Positions 52,024 to 56,365 of a stretch of 56,365 nucleotides of DNA are shown here, in pieces (position 1 is the first letter of the stretch; each line of letters starts with the position of its first letter). Position numbers and translations under genes: made by a program. The stretch covers positions 1 through 56,365 of the forward strand of contig JAGXAM010000018.1 of NCBI GenBank assembly GCA_019075905.1, read 5' to 3'. The notes beneath the pieces are model-generated. The model worked only from the letters and a program-made list of their open reading frames with translations. It searched no databases and was not told the origin of the DNA. This stretch comes from Hyphomicrobiales bacterium. GTDB lineage: Bacteria > Pseudomonadota > Alphaproteobacteria > Rhizobiales > Beijerinckiaceae.

Positions 52024-53922
52024 ATGACCCTCTCCAATCGAAAGCCGCCCGCCAGAACCGATGCCCCGCAGGAGCCGTTCAAACGCGCGGTCGCCGGATG
52101 CCTGCGCGCCATGGCCGGGGCACCGAATCTGGAAGTCACCTTTGCCGCCGAAAAGCCGGGGCTGACCACTGGCGAAGGCTCCTTGCGCGCCAGATTGCCC
52201 GAGCCGCCGCGCCGCCTTGGCCCGCGCGAGGCCGCAGTGCTGCGCGGCCAGGCTGATGCCTTTGCCCTCAAGCTGGCGTTGCATGACGAGGCGGTGCACC
52301 GCAAGATCGCGCCACAAGGCCAGGCCGGGCGCGCCATATTCGAGGCGGTGGAACAGGCCCGTTGCGAGGCGATCGGCGCCAGGCGCATGGAGGGCGTCAG
52401 GGCCAATCTTGGTGCCATGTGGGAGGATCACTACCATCGCGGCCCCTATGCCGAAGTGTCCGACCGTGCCGATGCCCCGCTCGAACACGCGCTGGCGCTG
52501 ATGGTGCGCGAGCGCCTCACCGGCGCCACGGCCCCGGCCACGGGCCAGAACATCGTCAATCTCTGGCGCGATTACATCGAGGAGCGGGCCGGTGCTGATC
52601 TCGACGCCCTGGCGCGTGACATCGGCAACCAGCGCGCCTTTGGGCGCACCGTGCATAAATTGCTCGAAGCTCTCGACATGGGCGAGGACCAGCCGTTCGA
52701 CGCCGATGAAAACGACGAGGACAATGACGAGGGCGACAACGACCAGAGCCAGAATGGCGAGGCCGAGGCGCAGGATGAAGCCGCCGGCGAGGTCGCCGAC
52801 ATGCAGCGCGCCGATGATGCCGACGATGAGGCCGGCGACGGCACGATGGATGCCGATGATGCGCCATCGGGCGATTTCACTGAGGAGGGCGATGCCGGCG
52901 AGGCCGAGGAAGCCGCTGAAAACGCGCCCCCGACCGGGCCGCTCTCCGCCATTCGGCTCAATGATTACAAGGCCTGGACCACCAAATTCGACGAGACCCT
53001 GCCGGCCGAGGAGCTTTGCGAGCCTGAAGAACTTGACCGGCTGCGCAGCTATCTCGACAAGCAGTTGCAGAACCTCTCGGCCGTGGTCGCCCGCCTCGCC
53101 AACAAGCTGCAGCGCCGCCTGATGGCGCAGCAGAACCGTTCCTGGGAATTCGATCTCGAAGAGGGCCTGCTCGACCCGGCCAAGCTGTCGCGCGTGGTCA
53201 CCGAACCGCGCCAGCCCCTGTCCTTCAAGCGCGAGAAGGATATGGATTTCCGCGACACGGTGGTGACCCTGCTGATCGACAATTCCGGCTCGATGCGCGG
53301 CCGCCCGATCACGGTCGCGGCCACCTGCGGCGATATTCTGGCGCGCACGCTGGAGCGCTGCGGCGTCAAGGTCGAGATTCTCGGCTTCACCACAAGAGCC
53401 TGGAAGGGCGGACAGGCTCGCGAGGCCTGGCTGCAGCAGGGCAAGCCGCCGTCACCCGGCCGCCTCAACGACTTGCGCCATATCATCTACAAGAGCGCCG
53501 ATGCGCCGTGGCGCCGCGCCCGCAAAAATCTCGGGCTGATGATGCGCGAGGGCCTGCTCAAGGAGAATATCGATGGCGAGGCGCTGGACTGGGCGCATAA
53601 CCGGCTGCGTGCCCGCAGCGAGCAGCGCAAGATCCTGATGATGATTTCCGACGGCGCGCCGGTGGATGATTCGACCCTGTCGGTCAATCCCGGCAATTAT
53701 CTGGAGCGGCACCTGCGCCACGTGATCGACGAGATCGAGAATCGCTCGCCGGTCGAGCTCATCGCCATTGGCATCGGCCATGACGTCACCCGCTATTACC
53801 GGCGCGCGGTCACCATTGTCGATGCCGAGGAACTGGGCGGTGCCATGACCGAAAAGCTCGCCGAACTCTTCGACGAGCACGCCAGAGCCGCCGCCAAAAC
53901 CCCGCAGCGCGGGCGAAGGTGA
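52024..53922 (+). CDS. cobT: Cobaltochelatase subunit CobT
   Basis: CobT of the aerobic CobNST cobaltochelatase, which inserts cobalt into hydrogenobyrinic acid diamide using ATP. It has 632 residues. An N-terminal helical part is followed by a strongly acidic linker (about 219-300, rich in Asp and Glu) and a C-terminal VWA domain whose MIDAS starts [11 protein letters not shown] near 415. CobS, usually adjacent, is not in the window. A cold guess of another VWA protein is unlikely given the full-length match. Confidence 0.93.
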   Translation: MTLSNRKPPARTDAPQEPFKRAVAGCLRAMAGAPNLEVTFAAEKPGLTTGEGSLRARLPEPPRRLGPREAAVLRGQADAFALKLALHDEAVHRKIAPQGQAGRAIFEAVEQARCEAIGARRMEGVRANLGAMWEDHYHRGPYAEVSDRADAPLEHALALMVRERLTGATAPATGQNIVNLWRDYIEERAGADLDALARDIGNQRAFGRTVHKLLEALDMGEDQPFDADENDEDNDEGDNDQSQNGEAEAQDEAAGEVADMQRADDADDEAGDGTMDADDAPSGDFTEEGDAGEAEEAAENAPPTGPLSAIRLNDYKAWTTKFDETLPAEELCEPEELDRLRSYLDKQLQNLSAVVARLANKLQRRLMAQQNRSWEFDLEEGLLDPAKLSRVVTEPRQPLSFKREKDMDFRDTVVTLLIDNSGSMRGRPITVAATCGDILARTLERCGVKVEILGFTTRAWKGGQAREAWLQQGKPPSPGRLNDLRHIIYKSADAPWRRARKNLGLMMREGLLKENIDGEALDWAHNRLRARSEQRKILMMISDGAPVDDSTLSVNPGNYLERHLRHVIDEIENRSPVELIAIGIGHDVTRYYRRAVTIVDAEELGGAMTEKLAELFDEHARAAAKTPQRGRR

Positions 53923-53961
53923 GGGGGCCGCCACGAGAAGCTTATTATGGAGGTTGCGGCT

Positions 53962-55005
53962 GTGGTTTATTTAGGCAATTGCCCAATTTGGAAGACACCG
54001 GCACGATTAACTCAAACGGCGGAACAGCCTCCAAAATCTTTGATCGATTCCCCGCGCACAGGCGGAAGGTATAAAATTGATGCATTGCCTGAGAATATAC
54101 TTACTGAAATTGACGACCAAATTAGGGCCCGCATAACGACTTGGCTCATCGAGCAACGGCAGAATGGCATCGCTTGTCCCGAGGTGCATTCGGAGCTCGT
54201 TAAGGAGGTGCGGGATCGTGCATCGATGCCAGTAATTGATAAGGCCGACAGGTTGCTGATGTACATTGCGTCGAAAATACCGACAGTGGACAAACATCTA
54301 AACACAAATACTCCAAATGACTTAATTCCTAATAACGATAATGACTTTAATGACAAATATATTTATAATGATATAATTATATATTGGGGATTATTTACTT
54401 GCATCGAAGCTACAAATCAAGATGAAGTCAAATATTTTATAAAATATTTAATTGAAATGAATTATATTACTGAAATTTCAAACAAACATTATAGCGTCAC
54501 CGTTGATGGATACGCTCGTCTTGATAAACTAAAACATCGCACGATCAATTCATCACAAGCCTTTGTCGCCATGTGGTTCGACAAATCTATGGATGACGCA
54601 TACGATAATGGCATTTCGCCGGGCATTGAGGATGCCGGATACAAACCGATCCGCATAGATCGAAAAGACCATAACGACAAAATTGACGATGCGATTATCG
54701 CTGAAATCCGGCGTTCGCGTTTTCTGGTTGCGGATTTTACGCAAGAAGAAAAAAATGCGCGCGGCGGCGTCTATTACGAGGCCGGTTTCGCGCATGGGTT
54801 GAATATTCCCGTGATTTTCACATGCAAAGAAAATGCAATCGACAGAGTTCATTTCGATACGCGGCAATATAATCACATCACCTGGACGGATGCCAAGGAC
54901 CTGAGGAACAAGCTTGCCCAGCGCATCAGCGCCACCATCGGCGACGGGCCTGCCAAAAATAACCGCAGCGTGGACGAAGGTAAATCTGGCGCAGCCGTCA
55001 GGTAG
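53962..55005 (+). CDS. Putative defence effector: winged helix plus nucleoside deoxyribosyltransferase/TIR-like domain
   Basis: A 347-residue protein of unknown function. Its start resembles a zinc ribbon that has lost its cysteines: NCPIWKTPARL, then DSPRTGGRYKI. A helical part and an AT-rich middle follow; residues about 140-190 look like a winged helix (YLIEMNYITE, YSVTVDGYARLDKL). The C-terminal 199-325 region begins SQAFVAMWFDKSMDDAY and contains VADFT and GGVYYEAGFAHGL, the fold of deoxyribosyltransferase and TIR-like nucleotide enzymes, with Glu273 as candidate nucleophile. The GTG at 53962 has GGAGG eight bases upstream; an ATG at 53947 is the alternative. Low GC suggests transfer. 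Confidence 0.65.
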   Translation: MVYLGNCPIWKTPARLTQTAEQPPKSLIDSPRTGGRYKIDALPENILTEIDDQIRARITTWLIEQRQNGIACPEVHSELVKEVRDRASMPVIDKADRLLMYIASKIPTVDKHLNTNTPNDLIPNNDNDFNDKYIYNDIIIYWGLFTCIEATNQDEVKYFIKYLIEMNYITEISNKHYSVTVDGYARLDKLKHRTINSSQAFVAMWFDKSMDDAYDNGISPGIEDAGYKPIRIDRKDHNDKIDDAIIAEIRRSRFLVADFTQEEKNARGGVYYEAGFAHGLNIPVIFTCKENAIDRVHFDTRQYNHITWTDAKDLRNKLAQRISATIGDGPAKNNRSVDEGKSGAAVR

Positions 55006-55022
55006 CCGGATCGGGAGGTGAC

Positions 55023-55316
55023 ATGATAGACCAGAGCCTTCTGCTGCGCCTTGCGGGCACATATATCTGGTGGAAAACCCCGTCAGACGCTGTGGCCTAC
55101 CCTGAGCGTTTGCTGGCGCAGGTCATGGACATGGGCAGCTGGGACGACGTCGAGGCGCTTGAAGCCGCGATGGGCGATGATGGTCTGCGCGCCATCTTGC
55201 GCCACTCCGGGGCCGGCTGGTTTTCAGAAAAGTCTTGGGCTTATTGGCATTACCGCCTGGGATTGGCGAGTGCCGAACGCCCGCCACCGCCGCTGGTTGC
55301 AAGGAAATTGGCGTGA
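55023..55316 (+). CDS. Small protein coupled to an AbiEii-like nucleotidyltransferase
   Basis: A 97-residue protein with many tryptophans (TYIWWKTPSDA, GWFSEKSWAYWHYRLGLA) and no transmembrane segment or helix-turn-helix that I can see. GGGAGG lies just before the ATG. Its TGA overlaps the GTG of the next gene (GTGA), so the pair is translationally coupled. By position it may be the antitoxin of the nucleotidyltransferase, but it is unlike the winged-helix AbiEi antitoxins. I believe similar small proteins precede such genes elsewhere but cannot check. Confidence 0.7.
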   Translation: MIDQSLLLRLAGTYIWWKTPSDAVAYPERLLAQVMDMGSWDDVEALEAAMGDDGLRAILRHSGAGWFSEKSWAYWHYRLGLASAERPPPPLVARKLA

Positions 55317-55975
55317 TCTCCCGGCTTCGGGTCAACACCGGCATATTGCCTCCCGCGCAGTTGCGGCTTTGGCCGAAACTGGCCGGCGCCGCGCAGCTTG
55401 GCTTTGTGCTTTATGGCGGCACCGCGATTGCACTGCGGCTGGGTCACAGGCAATCGGTCGATTTCGATTTCTTCGCCAGCGCTCCACTGGATCGTGAGGC
55501 GATCATGTCATCCATTCCAGACATTGCCCAGTGCGAGACGCTGCGCGACGAGCGGCGCACGCTGAGCCTCCGGACGCCGGAAGGCGTTTACGTGTCGTTT
55601 TTTGGCGATTTGACGACGGGCCGGGTTGGCGACCCGGAAATGACCGACGCTGGAATTGCCGTCGCCTCGCTTGCGGATTTGCTGGCAACAAAGACCAAGG
55701 TGATTTTGCAGCGCGCAGAGGCGAAGGATTACCGGGACATAGCCGCTCTTGTCCGCGCTGGCGTCAGCCTGCCCGCAGCCCTGTCCGCTGCCCGGGCAAT
55801 GTATGGGAGCGCCTTCAATCCGCGCGAAAGTCTCAAGGCCATGGTCTATTTCGGCGACGGCGATCTTGAATCATTGCCAGATTCGGATAAATCGGCGCTG
55901 ATCACGGCCGTCGGCAACGTGCGGAGCCTGCCGCCCGTAACCATCCGCAGCCGCCAGCTTTGCGCTCAAGGGTAA
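55313..55975 (+). CDS. AbiEii/AbiGii-type nucleotidyltransferase (putative toxin)
   Basis: A 220-residue nucleotidyltransferase. The fold signature is LYGGTAIALRLGHRQSVDFD, with the GG at 35-36 and metal-binding Asp50 and Asp52. A second block ATKTKVILQRAEAKDYRDI near the middle holds the conserved lysines and aspartate of the family. Characterised relatives transfer nucleotides to tRNA or other targets and act as toxins. The GTG start at 55313 has AAGGA seven bases upstream and overlaps the 97-residue gene stop. A longer frame upstream is only the overlap. Confidence 0.82.
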   Translation: MISRLRVNTGILPPAQLRLWPKLAGAAQLGFVLYGGTAIALRLGHRQSVDFDFFASAPLDREAIMSSIPDIAQCETLRDERRTLSLRTPEGVYVSFFGDLTTGRVGDPEMTDAGIAVASLADLLATKTKVILQRAEAKDYRDIAALVRAGVSLPAALSAARAMYGSAFNPRESLKAMVYFGDGDLESLPDSDKSALITAVGNVRSLPPVTIRSRQLCAQG

Positions 55976-56061
55976 CTCTGCCAGCCTCGGTGACGGGCCT
56001 GCGAAAACGGCCCCCGGCGCATGAGCTTGCCCACCCATCACTCATAGCAAGCTCTCTCCCC

Positions 56062-56168
56062 CGTCATTGCGAGCGAAGCGAAGCAACCCAGGGGGTTCAC
56101 GCAATCCTCGCCGCAGCATTCCCGGAGCCATCTGGCTTGCTTCGGAGCTTTCGCTCCTCGCAATGACG
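56062..56168. repeat. Palindromic intergenic repeat
   Basis: A 107-bp stretch bounded by perfect 12-bp inverted arms cgtcattgcgag (56062-56073) and ctcgcaatgacg (56157-56168), with further imperfect pairing inside (gcgaagcgaagcaa against ttgcttcgg and ttcgctc). This matches a class of abundant extragenic palindromes in alphaproteobacterial genomes. It lies after the nucleotidyltransferase gene and could form a long hairpin in RNA from either strand. Confidence 0.75.
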
Positions 56169-56239
56169 GTTGTTGATGCTGCAGCTTCAACAATTGTCAT
56201 GGCGATGAGCAAAGTGTGTACGGCCTGAGAGACAGGTGA

Positions 56240-56365
56240 CATTTTGTACCGGACACATGGGTTACACTTTTTGCCATTTTTTTGGTGGCGGGAGGTGTGG
56301 ATGCCGTGGAAAGTGAGTTCGGTCATGGACGAACGGTTGCGCTTCATCGCCCGGCTTCTGGAAGG
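56240..56365 (+). mobile_element. Left end of an IS481-like insertion sequence
   Basis: The sequence from about 56240 (gtgacattttgtaccggaca) resembles the left terminal region of IS481-type elements, which carry repeated tgtaccgg and gggttaca-like words before the transposase. The left boundary cannot be fixed without the other end, which lies past the window. Confidence 0.6.
56301..56365 (+). CDS. IS481-like transposase (N-terminal end only)
   Basis: The first 21 codons read MPWKVSSVMDERLRFIARLL, the usual start of IS481-family transposases, which then continue into a helix-turn-helix and DDE integrase core. GGGAGG lies 5-10 bases before the ATG. The gene is truncated by the window end. Confidence 0.75.
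   Translation, partial: MPWKVSSVMDERLRFIARLLE

Overview
The window comes from a GC-rich alphaproteobacterium. RpoB, RpoC, EF-Tu and the ribosomal proteins have alphaproteobacterial character, with some resemblance to Hyphomicrobiales. The aerobic cobaltochelatase subunit CobT and a two-domain cold-shock protein fit this. I cannot place it to genus from sequence alone.

Layout. (1) 1-1303, plus strand: the 3' end of trmFO and an SMP-30/gluconolactonase gene. (2) 1418-34531, minus strand: one large block of translation and transcription genes. In transcription order it runs rplK-rplA, rplJ-rplL-rpoB-rpoC, rpsL-rpsG-fusA-tuf, the S10 and spc clusters through secY-adk, then a two-gene metabolic insertion (SDR and amidase), and finally rpsM-rpsK-rpoA-rplQ. 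Candidate control signals are visible: similar promoters before rplK and rpsL, a promoter before rpsM, a strong hairpin with a short T run between rplL and rpoB, and intrinsic terminators after rpoC and rplQ. (3) 34720-47795, mixed strands: ribF, a MaoC-type hydratase, an orphan CheY, a HAD phosphatase, glpK, a Sua5-type t6A synthase, a coupled acyl-CoA dehydrogenase/crotonase pair, an unknown gene, a fatty acid hydroxylase-type membrane enzyme, an SRAP abasic-site protein, a LysR regulator and an omega-amino-acid transaminase. (4) 47800-49200: a decayed stretch with an IS5-like transposase remnant, a frameshifted AraC/GyrI-like regulator and a possible 3' gene fragment. (5) 49242-53922, plus strand: a sirtuin, a double cold-shock protein, a secreted DUF192 protein, trmD and cobT. 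(6) 53962-56365: an accessory island with an AT-rich gene carrying a nucleoside-deoxyribosyltransferase/TIR-like C-terminal domain, a 97-residue protein translationally coupled to an AbiEii-type nucleotidyltransferase, a palindromic intergenic repeat, and the start of an IS481-like element cut by the window end.

How the genes work together. Region 2 supplies ribosome, elongation-factor and RNA-polymerase production under growth-linked control. Regions 3 and 5 are housekeeping and catabolic genes. The best candidate for an undescribed system is the three-gene island at 53962-55975. It looks like a defence or toxin-antitoxin locus: a putative nucleotide-targeting enzyme beside a nucleotidyltransferase whose small partner is not an AbiEi-type antitoxin.
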